NCBI GenBank assembly: GCA_050953085.1
Contig: JBMNLX010000003.1
Location: 186,001-250,000, forward strand
DNA from: UBA3946 sp002385755
GTDB taxonomy: Bacteria > Bacillota_I > Bacilli_A > ML615J-28 > CAG-698
DNA length: 64,000 nucleotides
Reading direction: 5' to 3'
The notes below the pieces were generated by a model. It saw only the letters and a list, made by a program, of their open reading frames with translations. It did not search any database and had not been told where the DNA came from. Shown here in pieces: positions 25,579-33,559 of the stretch. Both the position numbers and the translations under genes were made by a program. Every line of letters begins with the position of its first letter. The first letter of the stretch is position 1.

Positions 25579-26659
25579 AATTATCCCTCTCAAACTCGCG
25601 CATAAAATCTACCAATCTCTTGACACCCTCAATCGGCATCGCGTTATAAATGCTCGCGCGCATGCCGCCGACGCTGCGGTGTCCTTTGAGGTTCGTAAGC
25701 CCGCGTTTTTTCGCCTCGAGAACGAACTTCTCGTCAAGATCTTTGTTTCCGGTGCCGAAGGTAACGTTCATCAGGGAACGATCTTTCCGGCTGACAAAGC
25801 CCTTGAAGAGCCGGCTTTCGTCCAGGTAATCATAGATTATTCGCGCCTTGGCGCGGTTTATCTCGCCTCTTCTTTTCAGGCCGCCTTCCCGGAGCAACCA
25901 CTTGAACACCTTCCCGCAAATATATATCGCGTAAGTAGGCGGCGTGTTGTATAAAGAGTTGCTCTCGCTAAAGGTTTTATAACGAAGCATCGTCGGCGCA
26001 CCTTCCAACGCGTTATCGTCAATCAAATCCTCGCGGATAATCACCACGGTAACGCCCGCCGGCCCGATATTCTTTTGCGCTCCGGCGAAAATCAACCCGA
26101 AGCGGCTTACGTCGAGTTCTTCCGAGAGCAGGCAGGACGACATATCGGCAACGAGCGGTTTGTTCTTGACGTCGGGAAACGCCGTGAACCTCGTCCCGTA
26201 AATCGTGTTATTCGCGCAAATATACACATAATCCGTATCCGCGTTAACGGCTATCCGGGTAATGTCGGGAATATAAGTAAACCCCTTATCTTCCGAAGAA
26301 GCGATTATCTCCGCTTCCCCGAATTTTTGCGCTTCGAGATAAGCCTTTTTTGTCCAATAACCGGTATGGATGAAATCGGCGCGCCGGTGTTTCTTCATTA
26401 AATTAAGCGGAACCATCGCAAACTGCAGCGACGCGCCCCCCTGAAGGAAAAGAATTTTATAATTGTCCGGGACGCCGAGCAAAACGCGCAAATCTTCTTC
26501 CGCCTCATTGATGATGGCGGCGAAATCGGCGGAACGATGGCTCATTTCCATTACCGAAAAACCGATTCCCCGGTAATTAAGAAGTTCCTCCCGCGCCTCG
26601 GTCAAAACTTCTTTTGGAAGCGCCGCCGGTCCGGCGGAAAAATTATAAACTTGATCCAT
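25571..26659 (-). CDS. serC: Phosphoserine aminotransferase
   Basis: Second step of serine synthesis: PLP-dependent transamination of 3-phosphohydroxypyruvate with glutamate. N-terminus YNFSAGPAALP and GIGFSVMEMSHRS are diagnostic, the PLP lysine is in FAGAQKNIGPAG, and the C-terminal GHRSVGGMRASIYNAMP is typical. 362 residues, full length. TAGGAGG precedes the ATG. No serB is seen in the window. Confidence 0.97.
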   Translation of the reverse strand: MDQVYNFSAGPAALPKEVLTEAREELLNYRGIGFSVMEMSHRSADFAAIINEAEEDLRVLLGVPDNYKILFLQGGASLQFAMVPLNLMKKHRRADFIHTGYWTKKAYLEAQKFGEAEIIASSEDKGFTYIPDITRIAVNADTDYVYICANNTIYGTRFTAFPDVKNKPLVADMSSCLLSEELDVSRFGLIFAGAQKNIGPAGVTVVIIREDLIDDNALEGAPTMLRYKTFSESNSLYNTPPTYAIYICGKVFKWLLREGGLKRRGEINRAKARIIYDYLDESRLFKGFVSRKDRSLMNVTFGTGNKDLDEKFVLEAKKRGLTNLKGHRSVGGMRASIYNAMPIEGVKRLVDFMREFERDNYV

Positions 26660-26754
26660 ATGCCCCTCCTAGCGTTTATTTTATGCTAGTATATCATAGA
26701 TGGCAAATTCATACAATGTTTTCTTATGTTTTTGCCGGAAGTAAACATTTTCAA

Positions 26755-26786
26755 TTAAAAACCGGCCGGTTATTAGCCGGCCGGTT
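26755..26786 (-). terminator. Terminator after yebC
   Basis: A strong GC stem (AACCGGCCGG with CCGGCCGGTT, 7-nt loop) followed by TTT-AATT on the minus strand, separating yebC from serC. Confidence 0.9.
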
Positions 26787-26790
26787 GATT

Positions 26791-27525
26791 TTATTCTTCC
26801 AACTCGATTCCTTCGATATTATGAAAAACTTTCTGCACGTCGTCAAGCTCCTCGATCGCATTAATCATTTTCCGAAAAGCCCGGAGTTCCTCCTCGTCCT
26901 CGATCTTCACCGGCATTTGGGGAATCCAGACAATCCCGTCCTCCAAAAATTCAATTTCCGGCAAACGGTCGGTCAAAGCGTCGCGGATTTTCCCGTACTC
27001 CTCGCTCGGGGCGTAAATACTGACCATGCCGTCGTCATACTCGATATCGGCGACGTCGCAATCGGCCTCGACCATAATTTCCAACGCTTCCTCGTCGGTA
27101 ATTCCCTCGAAACTAAAGAGGGCCCGGTTCAAAAACATATGCGTGACGCTGCCGGAAACTCCAAGTTTACCGCCGTTTCTGGTAATCGCCGTGCGCACCT
27201 CAGTGTTCGTTCTATTCATATTATCGGTTAGGCACTCGACGATGATCATCGAGTTGCCGGGACCGAATCCTTCGAAATTGACAGTGTGATAATCCTCGGT
27301 GGCGCCGCCTTTCGCTTTCTCGATCGCCCTTTTAATAATATCGGCCGGAATATCGGCTTTTTTCGCCCGCTCGATTTCTTTTTTCAGGGCTTGGTTTAAT
27401 TCCGGGTCGGGTATGCCTGACTTCGCCGCCTTGTAAATAATCGCCCCGAAACGGGCGTATTCTTTTCCTTTGCGGGCGGCGGTTTTCGCCATCGCCGCTT
27501 TGCGCACTTCGTACGCTCTACCCAT
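26791..27525 (-). CDS. yebC: YebC/PmpR (TACO1) family protein
   Basis: Members were first described as transcription regulators and more recently as factors that relieve ribosome stalling at proline-rich stretches. The 244-residue product opens MGRAYEVRKAAMAKTAARKG and contains GRAIIYKAAK-type and NMNRTNTEVR segments, all diagnostic; three domains are expected. The ATG at 27525 follows GGAGG at 7 nt. Monocistronic with a clear promoter and terminator. Confidence 0.95.
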   Translation of the reverse strand: MGRAYEVRKAAMAKTAARKGKEYARFGAIIYKAAKSGIPDPELNQALKKEIERAKKADIPADIIKRAIEKAKGGATEDYHTVNFEGFGPGNSMIIVECLTDNMNRTNTEVRTAITRNGGKLGVSGSVTHMFLNRALFSFEGITDEEALEIMVEADCDVADIEYDDGMVSIYAPSEEYGKIRDALTDRLPEIEFLEDGIVWIPQMPVKIEDEEELRAFRKMINAIEELDDVQKVFHNIEGIELEE

Positions 27526-27582
27526 AATGTCGCCTCCTTTAAACAATCTTGAGTAGATTTCTTGTTATTAGTACTTACTAAG

Positions 27583-27611
27583 ATTATACACTACTTCGCG
27601 TTAAGTATCAA
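27583..27611 (-). promoter_or_regulatory. Promoter of yebC
   Basis: -35 TTGATA, 17 nt, -10 TATAAT on the minus strand. Confidence 0.85.
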
Positions 27612-27647
27612 GTGAAAATCGGCATATAAAAAACATACCGCGGAACA

Positions 27648-27730
27648 ACCGGAAAAGCCGCTTTTTAATCATCCGGTCGTTAACGAAAGCTTTTTCCGGG
27701 AAAACTAACGGACCCAAAAGCGGTTTTGGG
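27648..27730. other. Three consecutive stem-loops between divergent promoters
   Basis: Hairpin 1 (27648-27677) is CCGG-AAAAG/CTTTT-CCGG with a bulge. Hairpin 2 (27678-27710) is CGTTA/TAACG around an inner TTTTC/GAAAA stem. Hairpin 3 (27713-27730) is CCCAAAA/TTTTGGG. None has a T tract, and the block lies upstream of both flanking promoters, so it is not their leader. Confidence 0.45.
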
Positions 27731-27752
27731 AATATTTACAGTCCCTTTTTGA

Positions 27753-27781
27753 TTGAAAGAGAGATGAAAATATTGTATAAT
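27753..27781 (+). promoter_or_regulatory. Promoter of the CHAP lipoprotein gene
   Basis: -35 TTGAAA (27753-27758), 17 nt, -10 TATAAT (27776-27781). Confidence 0.85.
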
Positions 27782-27802
27782 TATTATGGAGAAGAATGAG
27801 AT

Positions 27803-29125
27803 ATGAAGAAACAATTTATAATAGTTATTATTTTGTTTTTGTTGATTTTTATTGGTTGTAACAATGACACCGACGAACGGACGCTAGTCTGTTTTCAGGA
27901 AGAAATCTTTGTTTACCTTGACGAGACGGCCGAACTGCCGATTGAAATCGCGGGTTATGAAACGGAAGAACTTGAATTTGTTATTGAAAACCCCGAGATT
28001 ATTGAGCTGGATTCCCTCAATATCCTCCCCCTGGCGGTCGGCGCGACGGACGTTATCGTTCGCTCCAGGGAAAAACCGGAGAAAAACGTCTCGATACGGG
28101 TATTTGTGCTTCGCGATTGGATTGCGAAACCGACGATCAGAACGTCATATCCGATAATGAAGGTCGGGCAAACGGCAAAGCTTTTGTTTACCAATTCGGT
28201 GCCGGTCGGCGCCCCGTACGAATGCTTTGATTGGGAAGTTTCCGACGAGGAAGTCGCCGTCATCGAGGACGGCCTGACGGTTAAGGCGCTTAAACCCGGC
28301 GCGACGACGATTACCGCGGCCTTAAGGGTTGATCCGGAAATTACGGGAAGTTTTGATTTAATCGTCGTTGAGGATGAATTCTACCGCGATGACGGCAAAC
28401 CGGCGATCCTCCTGCGAACGGAAGGCGACGCGGCGACGCTCAAAGCCGGCGAAGAACTGCAAATCCGCGCCGATTTCGCGGGATTCGACATGGACGACTA
28501 TTACTGGAAAGTCATTAACAACTCAGTCGCCCGCATCGGCGAAAACGGAAACCTAATGGGCTGCGCGCCGGGGATCGCGGAAGTGTATTTGTACTCGAAA
28601 GCGGACCGGGCAGTCTACGGGCATTTGTTTGTTGAGGTGGAAGGCCGGCCGAATGTCGACTACGTGGCGCGCCTAATCGCCGCGGCGGAAAAAGAGCTGG
28701 GATACCGCGAGGCGAGCAACGGTTACACCAAATACGGTTTTTGGTACGGAACCTATCAAGGTCACCATTACACTAATCTTCACTGGTGCGCGATGTTCGT
28801 AAGCTGGTGCATTAACGAAGCCGGCATTAGCTCGACAATCGTCCCGCTTTACGCCAACGTTGAGTCCGGCAAACAAAACTTCTTAAGCAAAAAAATATAT
28901 TATCTGAGGGAGGACTATATCCCGAAAGCCGGCGACCTCATCTTCTTCCTGCGCGACGGCGCCGGCCATACCGGAATCGTCACCGGATGCGACGGCGAGA
29001 CAGTCTACACGATCGAAGGCAACACGAGCAATATGGTCGCGCGCCGCAGTTATCCGCTCGACTATCACACGATCGACGGATACGCCTCGCCCGAGTACCC
29101 GCCGTATAATCCGGAATCGGAATAA
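27803..29125 (+). CDS. Lipoprotein with Ig-like (BIG2) domains and a CHAP amidase/peptidase domain
   Basis: A probable cell-wall hydrolase held on the outer face of the membrane. The signal segment ends LLIFIGC, a lipobox with Cys19 as the lipidation site. Three BIG2-like modules follow (about 28-100, 108-190, 200-285), recognisable from repeated AxLKPGxTxI-like strands. The C-terminal CHAP domain (about 295-430) has its catalytic Cys in HWCAMFVSWC (Cys329) and His in GAGHTGIVTG (His389), and ends with an Asn/Glu-type EGNTS motif. It would cut peptidoglycan cross-links. Own promoter and terminator. Confidence 0.88.
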   Translation: MKKQFIIVIILFLLIFIGCNNDTDERTLVCFQEEIFVYLDETAELPIEIAGYETEELEFVIENPEIIELDSLNILPLAVGATDVIVRSREKPEKNVSIRVFVLRDWIAKPTIRTSYPIMKVGQTAKLLFTNSVPVGAPYECFDWEVSDEEVAVIEDGLTVKALKPGATTITAALRVDPEITGSFDLIVVEDEFYRDDGKPAILLRTEGDAATLKAGEELQIRADFAGFDMDDYYWKVINNSVARIGENGNLMGCAPGIAEVYLYSKADRAVYGHLFVEVEGRPNVDYVARLIAAAEKELGYREASNGYTKYGFWYGTYQGHHYTNLHWCAMFVSWCINEAGISSTIVPLYANVESGKQNFLSKKIYYLREDYIPKAGDLIFFLRDGAGHTGIVTGCDGETVYTIEGNTSNMVARRSYPLDYHTIDGYASPEYPPYNPESE

Positions 29126-29137
29126 ATTACGAATCTC

Positions 29138-29168
29138 AAGAGCGTTGTTCTCGTCAACGCTCTTTTTT
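29138..29168 (+). terminator. Terminator after the CHAP lipoprotein gene
   Basis: AAGAGCGTTG pairs with CAACGCTCTT around a 7-nt loop, followed by seven Ts. Confidence 0.92.
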
Positions 29169-29217
29169 TATATTTTTGACAATTTACTTCATAATTTCCC
29201 TTTTCGCATAGTAAGAA

Positions 29218-29258
29218 TCTAAAAACTCCTTTTTTAAGCAACGTTAAAAAAGGAGTTT
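29218..29258 (-). terminator. Terminator after the GGDEF-EAL gene
   Basis: An A/T-rich 14-15 bp stem (29223-29237 with 29244-29258) around a small loop, with further Ts on the minus strand. Confidence 0.75.
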
Positions 29259-29288
29259 ATCAACAGAATGACCGTTTTTAAACAAAAT

Positions 29289-31235
29289 TTAATTATTTTT
29301 ACCGGCAAGCCGTTTATTTTTTTTACGATTTATAATCGCCTTCATTTTGTCCAACGCATTTTTTGATATTTGGTGACGTTTGGCAAGCGGCACCGCGATT
29401 GGCCCGGCGAAGTAGTAACCTTGTAAGTAGACGACCCTCTTGGAAATCAAGTACTTAAATTCCTCGTACGTTTCGATTCCCGGGGCGATTACTTTGCAAT
29501 TCTTTTTTCTGGCTAGGCGCAGAATTTCCCGCAATTTCGCCTGGTTGATACTATTGATATTGATATTACGGATAATGTTCATCGAGGGCTTGATAAAATC
29601 AATCAACCCGGCGACATCATCCGCGATTTGCGCCGACTCGATATTGTCCAGGCAAATCTCAAAATTATAACTCTTTAAACTTTTAATTTTGCTTATTAAT
29701 ATTTCCTTGTCGGCGCCATGATAATCGTTAATCTCCACGACAAACTTATGGTCGGGCATTTTGGAAAACAGTTTTTCCAAAGTCAAGTCGGGAAGGATAA
29801 TGTTTGGGAACGAATGGATAAAAACCCTTTTTTTCGGATTGACGTAACTCGCGGCGGAAGCGAGGCATTTTTCAAACACCATCTCCTCGACGAGATGTAA
29901 TTTCGCCTGTTCCCGCGCGAGTTCAATAAACCTCTCGGAACTTGCAACGACGTTATCATATGTGCGCATAAAAGACTCGTATCCGAAAATCCGCGCGTTT
30001 TCCGCGTTAACAATCGGTTGAAACGCAAAATGAATGTCCTTCTTTTCAATTATTTCTTTTACTGTCCGGCGACAGTTTTCGATGCTGATGTCTATCCGGA
30101 TCATTTTTACGGTTTCGTCCGACAAGCGGTATTTGTTTTCATAAAGGGCGTTGTCGGCATAATTGATTAAATCGCCCAGGGTGACGCCGTTTTCCGGGTA
30201 CCAGGCGACGCCGCACGAAGCGCGCATTTTTTCCACCGCGCTATCGTCGATCAAAATGCTCGATCCGTCAATCGCCCGGTTTATCTCGTCAATAAGCGGC
30301 TGGATCTGATCTCGTTCCTCGCCGTATATCAAGGCTAAAAATTCGTCTCCGGAACGGCGGGATATTAAGCCGCCGTAATCTTCCAAGGATTTCAAAATCT
30401 CGGCGAACTTGCGCAAATATCGGTCGCCGTTATCATGACCGTAAGTGTCGTTGATATTTTTCAACTTATCAATATCCCACATTATGACCGCCGCCGCTTT
30501 GATCGAGGCGTCGCTTAAAATATGGCGAGCCAGTTGTTCGAAGGCGAAGCGATTGTAAAGGCCGGTCAAGGGATCGATGTCCCTTTCCTTTTCAATTTCT
30601 CTTATTTGGTTTACCTCCTCCGTAATATCATATAACAAACCGAAAAAATAGTTCCTTTGGCGGTGGGTATAAAGCCTGACCCACCGGAAATCCTCTAATA
30701 AGTACGCTCTGTACTTGGAGTCGTAATACAAGTCGGTGACTTTTCTATAAATCCGGTTAAAGCGAGGTAATTCAATAAACCCCGTCGGCCCCGCCTCATC
30801 GCATATCTCGCGGAATTTTTGATTGCAATAAACCTTATCCTCGTTCTTTAAATGATAAAAAAAACCCGCCGAATGCGAATCGATGGTTTCGAATAAGCAA
30901 GTCGTGATTTTTTGTGATTGGAGCCATAAATCCCGAACGGCGCGGTTGATAATCCTGACTTCCCGGAGCCGGGAAAGCGACATTTTCGGCCGCTCGAACA
31001 GAGATAGCGCGCGACATTCAAGATCAAGGTTTTTAAGCGGTTTCCCGATCGTCATTTTTCCGGCGATGAAAAAAATCGCCCCGGCTAATCCCGCCGCCGC
31101 GAGCAACAACGCCAAGACAATTGCTTTAAAACGAAAGATAAAAAATAGCGCGATAATCGCGGCAGCGAAAAAAAGCGCGACGGAAAACGAGATAATCGCA
31201 AGACAGACGGGCAAGGGCAGGGATTTCTTTTTCAT
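29289..31235 (-). CDS. Membrane GGDEF-EAL protein (GGDEF probably active, EAL degenerate)
   Basis: A c-di-GMP signalling protein, 648 residues. Two N-terminal membrane helices (about 8-33 and 38-60) are followed by a PAS-like region (about 110-215), a GGDEF domain (about 220-375) and an EAL domain (about 390-630). The GGDEF loop reads RRSGDEF, a form compatible with activity. In the EAL domain the signature is YESFMR, the Asp pair DDFG is replaced by LDNIES, and the catalytic Lys region reads IKPSMN, so phosphodiesterase activity is unlikely; it may bind c-di-GMP or be structural. Perfect consensus promoter upstream. Confidence 0.88.
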   Translation of the reverse strand: MKKKSLPLPVCLAIISFSVALFFAAAIIALFFIFRFKAIVLALLLAAAGLAGAIFFIAGKMTIGKPLKNLDLECRALSLFERPKMSLSRLREVRIINRAVRDLWLQSQKITTCLFETIDSHSAGFFYHLKNEDKVYCNQKFREICDEAGPTGFIELPRFNRIYRKVTDLYYDSKYRAYLLEDFRWVRLYTHRQRNYFFGLLYDITEEVNQIREIEKERDIDPLTGLYNRFAFEQLARHILSDASIKAAAVIMWDIDKLKNINDTYGHDNGDRYLRKFAEILKSLEDYGGLISRRSGDEFLALIYGEERDQIQPLIDEINRAIDGSSILIDDSAVEKMRASCGVAWYPENGVTLGDLINYADNALYENKYRLSDETVKMIRIDISIENCRRTVKEIIEKKDIHFAFQPIVNAENARIFGYESFMRTYDNVVASSERFIELAREQAKLHLVEEMVFEKCLASAASYVNPKKRVFIHSFPNIILPDLTLEKLFSKMPDHKFVVEINDYHGADKEILISKIKSLKSYNFEICLDNIESAQIADDVAGLIDFIKPSMNIIRNININSINQAKLREILRLARKKNCKVIAPGIETYEEFKYLISKRVVYLQGYYFAGPIAVPLAKRHQISKNALDKMKAIINRKKNKRLAGKNN

Positions 31236-31285
31236 ATGTCGTCACCGATCCGGCATGCTGCTTTTAGTATTCTTTGCTATTTTAT

Positions 31286-31314
31286 ATTATACAACAATAT
31301 CGGATATTTGTCAA
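31286..31314 (-). promoter_or_regulatory. Consensus promoter of the GGDEF-EAL gene
   Basis: Minus strand: -35 TTGACA, 17 nt, -10 TATAAT, a full consensus match. Confidence 0.92.
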
Positions 31315-31330
31315 ACTTTGCCATGAAAGG

Positions 31331-31354
31331 AAAAAGACCACGTTAAACGTAGTC
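31331..31354 (-). terminator. Terminator at the end of the diguanylate cyclase gene
   Basis: GACTACG/CGTGGTC stem around TTTAA followed by five Ts. It overlaps the last codons of the gene. Confidence 0.7.
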
Positions 31355-32752
31355 CTTGACAATCGTTAAGTCATTTTCTTTTGCTTCTAAATAGTAATTA
31401 ATGATAATATTGACGCTCACCGTAAGCTCGCCAAGCTCCTCCGTCTCCAGTTTCAGGCTCTTGTCGGGATTAACCAAAGCGATATGCCCGCGCAAGACGC
31501 CTTCCGTCCTCACGGCGAATAAATAGAGCGTTTTGTGCCGGCCGCCGGATAATTCTTTGATGATTTTCGGCGCTGTTTTCTCGGTTATATAACAATAGTC
31601 CTGGCGACGGAGGCATTCGGAAATGTAAGCCGACTGCTCGGGGTCGGCGACCTCCCCCCGCGCCGCAGCCGGGTACCGGCAAATGATATAATCATGATAC
31701 GGCGCCGCGCCCTTCTCGCAAATATATCCCTGACGGAAGCCGTAGTAGTAACATAATATTTTTATCGCCGCCCTGATGTTTTCATAAGGAGACGACCTTT
31801 GCCCGAGAGCGCGGTAAATTTTCTCGATGACCGAGTTTTTCCGTAATCGCGAGCGATGGATATCCCTGCTTTCGGCGGGACTGCCGTTATATATATGAAA
31901 CTGGTTTTTTCCTTTATCCTTCGCCTGGTAGAGGGCGATATCGGCGCTGTTGTACAGGGTCTCGAAATCCCGTCCGGCGTCGGGATAAAGCGCGACGCCG
32001 ACGCTTGTCGTAATCGCCAGGTCGGTATTAAAGTAACTGTAATTTTCGTTCACTAAATTACATAAATCGCCGATTTTTTTGTACACGATATCAACGTTCT
32101 TAATGTTTTTCATAAAAATCATGAACTCGTCGCCGCCGATCCGGCCGACGATGTCGCTCGCGCGAAAGAGCGATTTAATCCGATTCGATATTTCCAAAAG
32201 CAAAGCGTCCCCGTAGAGGTGGCCGAAATAATCGTTTATTTCCTTGAAATTATCCAAATCCAAAACAATCATCGCGTGATTGGCGTTTCTTGATCTTTCC
32301 TCGCTTAAATATTTGGCGATATGCTCGTGAGTCGCTTCTTTATTGTAAAGGCCGGTGAGGCTATCCGATTCCGCCCTGATTTTTAGAATCTGCTGAAGAT
32401 TAAACTGTTCGGTCACGTCGTCGATCAAACAGGCGCAATAACCGCAAAGCGGCTGATAACAATAAACCTTGAGATACTTTTTCACATTGCGGTTATAATG
32501 AAAAAAATGTTTTTTTATTCCCGAAATCGCGACCTCGCTGTATAACTCGTTTTGATTGGCGGGAAGGTATTCCGTGACGTCCGCTTGCGATAAATTGGCC
32601 GCGGCAAGGCCGAATAAACGGAAAAAAGACGCGTTGGCGTAATAGAAAGAAAAACGCGTCCCGTTTTCGCCGCCGACGCGGAAGATCGCGTAGGCTACCG
32701 GCATGTTTTCGAATAACCCGAATGCTTTTTGTAATTCCTGATTCATCGGCAT
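31343..32752 (-). CDS. Diguanylate cyclase with N-terminal PAS and C-terminal GAF-like region
   Basis: Makes c-di-GMP from two GTP. Residues about 10-120 form a PAS-type sensor (FYYANASFFRLFG), 128-290 a GGDEF domain with DSLTGLYNKEA, LDLDNFKEINDYFGH and an intact GRIGGDEF, and 315-460 a GAF-like domain. No RxxD inhibitory site stands five residues before GGDEF, so product inhibition may be absent. No membrane helix, so it is cytosolic. AAGGAG lies 6 nt before the ATG. The leader also holds a 9-codon upstream frame. Confidence 0.9.
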   Translation of the reverse strand: MPMNQELQKAFGLFENMPVAYAIFRVGGENGTRFSFYYANASFFRLFGLAAANLSQADVTEYLPANQNELYSEVAISGIKKHFFHYNRNVKKYLKVYCYQPLCGYCACLIDDVTEQFNLQQILKIRAESDSLTGLYNKEATHEHIAKYLSEERSRNANHAMIVLDLDNFKEINDYFGHLYGDALLLEISNRIKSLFRASDIVGRIGGDEFMIFMKNIKNVDIVYKKIGDLCNLVNENYSYFNTDLAITTSVGVALYPDAGRDFETLYNSADIALYQAKDKGKNQFHIYNGSPAESRDIHRSRLRKNSVIEKIYRALGQRSSPYENIRAAIKILCYYYGFRQGYICEKGAAPYHDYIICRYPAAARGEVADPEQSAYISECLRRQDYCYITEKTAPKIIKELSGGRHKTLYLFAVRTEGVLRGHIALVNPDKSLKLETEELGELTVSVNIIINYYLEAKENDLTIVKDYV

Positions 32753-32806
32753 TTAATGCTCCTTACCTAATATTGCGTTCATCCCCTCCAATCTCCACCT
32801 TTATGA

Positions 32807-32836
32807 ATTATAGCACAACGAAAAAAGAAATTCCAA
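32807..32836 (-). promoter_or_regulatory. Promoter of the diguanylate cyclase gene
   Basis: -35 TTGGAA, 18 nt, extended -10 TGCTATAAT on the minus strand. Confidence 0.75.
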
Positions 32837-32917
32837 AGATTATTGCCGGCAAACACAAAAACGGTCCGGGCGCGGGCGTAAATTTTGAAAAAAGACGGCG
32901 GCTTTTGACGAAAAATG

Positions 32918-32945
32918 AAAAAAACGGTCAAATTATGTTGACCGT
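32918..32945 (-). terminator. Terminator after the first signal peptidase gene
   Basis: ACGGTCAA pairs with TTGACCGT, followed by seven Ts on the minus strand. It overlaps the gene's 3' end. Confidence 0.85.
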
Positions 32946-33502
32946 CTCTCTTTTTCGAGTTTTTTTAAAAATTCGCGTTTTTGCTTGGCGATTATAGTTG
33001 TCACGATCGATACCGTCTCGATCACAATTATTAAAAGCAGGGCGATAACGATAACCGCGTAGACGCTCGCGCGCCTTTTAAGCAACAGTTTGCCGGCGCC
33101 GAGAAATTTGCCATGCTTTACGACTTTGCCGTAAAAATTCGCCTCGGTGACAACTTCCGCGTCGATCGGGGCATCTGGGTTATCGCCTTTGGTCTTTAAT
33201 TCCCCTTCCGGCGTGATCTCCACGACCCGGTGTACGAAATAGGCGCCGTGAGATTCGGAGTAAAAGATGATAATATCGTCTTCCTCGATCGTTTCAAACG
33301 CCGCCTTCCTCGCGATGACAATATCTTGAGGGTCGATGGTGGGCGTCATCGAGTCGGTGGCGACGGCGGCGAAAGAGTAACCAAAAACGGACACGAGCCG
33401 GTTTTCCCGCGCGGCGATAATTCCCATTATGGCGATCGCGAGCGAGAAAAAGAACAACGCGCCGACAATCGCTGATATAAAACGGGCGGTGATTTTTTTC
33501 AT
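32933..33502 (-). CDS. sipW: Signal peptidase I, SipW/ER type (Ser-His)
   Basis: Cleaves signal peptides on the outer membrane face. 189 residues with an N-terminal helix (about 8-31) and a C-terminal helix (about 145-170). The catalytic serine is in VATDSMTPTI and the general base is His in FVHRVVEI, the SipW/archaeal/eukaryotic pattern rather than the bacterial Ser-Lys dyad; KGDNPDAP is the conserved third motif. SipW in Bacillus processes TasA and TapA, and here the secreted TasA-like proteins lie upstream in the same orientation. The second of two ATGs is better spaced from GGGAG. A terminator separates it from the preceding coiled-coil gene. Confidence 0.92.
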   Translation of the reverse strand: MKKITARFISAIVGALFFFSLAIAIMGIIAARENRLVSVFGYSFAAVATDSMTPTIDPQDIVIARKAAFETIEEDDIIIFYSESHGAYFVHRVVEITPEGELKTKGDNPDAPIDAEVVTEANFYGKVVKHGKFLGAGKLLLKRRASVYAVIVIALLLIIVIETVSIVTTIIAKQKREFLKKLEKERRST

Positions 33503-33527
33503 CATCTTCTCCCTTCTCCGACCCCTT

Positions 33528-33559
33528 TAAAAAAACAGCAACTTGATGTTATCAAGTTG
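33528..33559 (-). terminator. Terminator between the coiled-coil gene and sipW
   Basis: A 9-bp perfect stem (CAACTTGAT with ATCAAGTTG) plus CAGC/GCTG flank, then seven Ts on the minus strand. sipW expression would need read-through or an unseen promoter. Confidence 0.85.
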
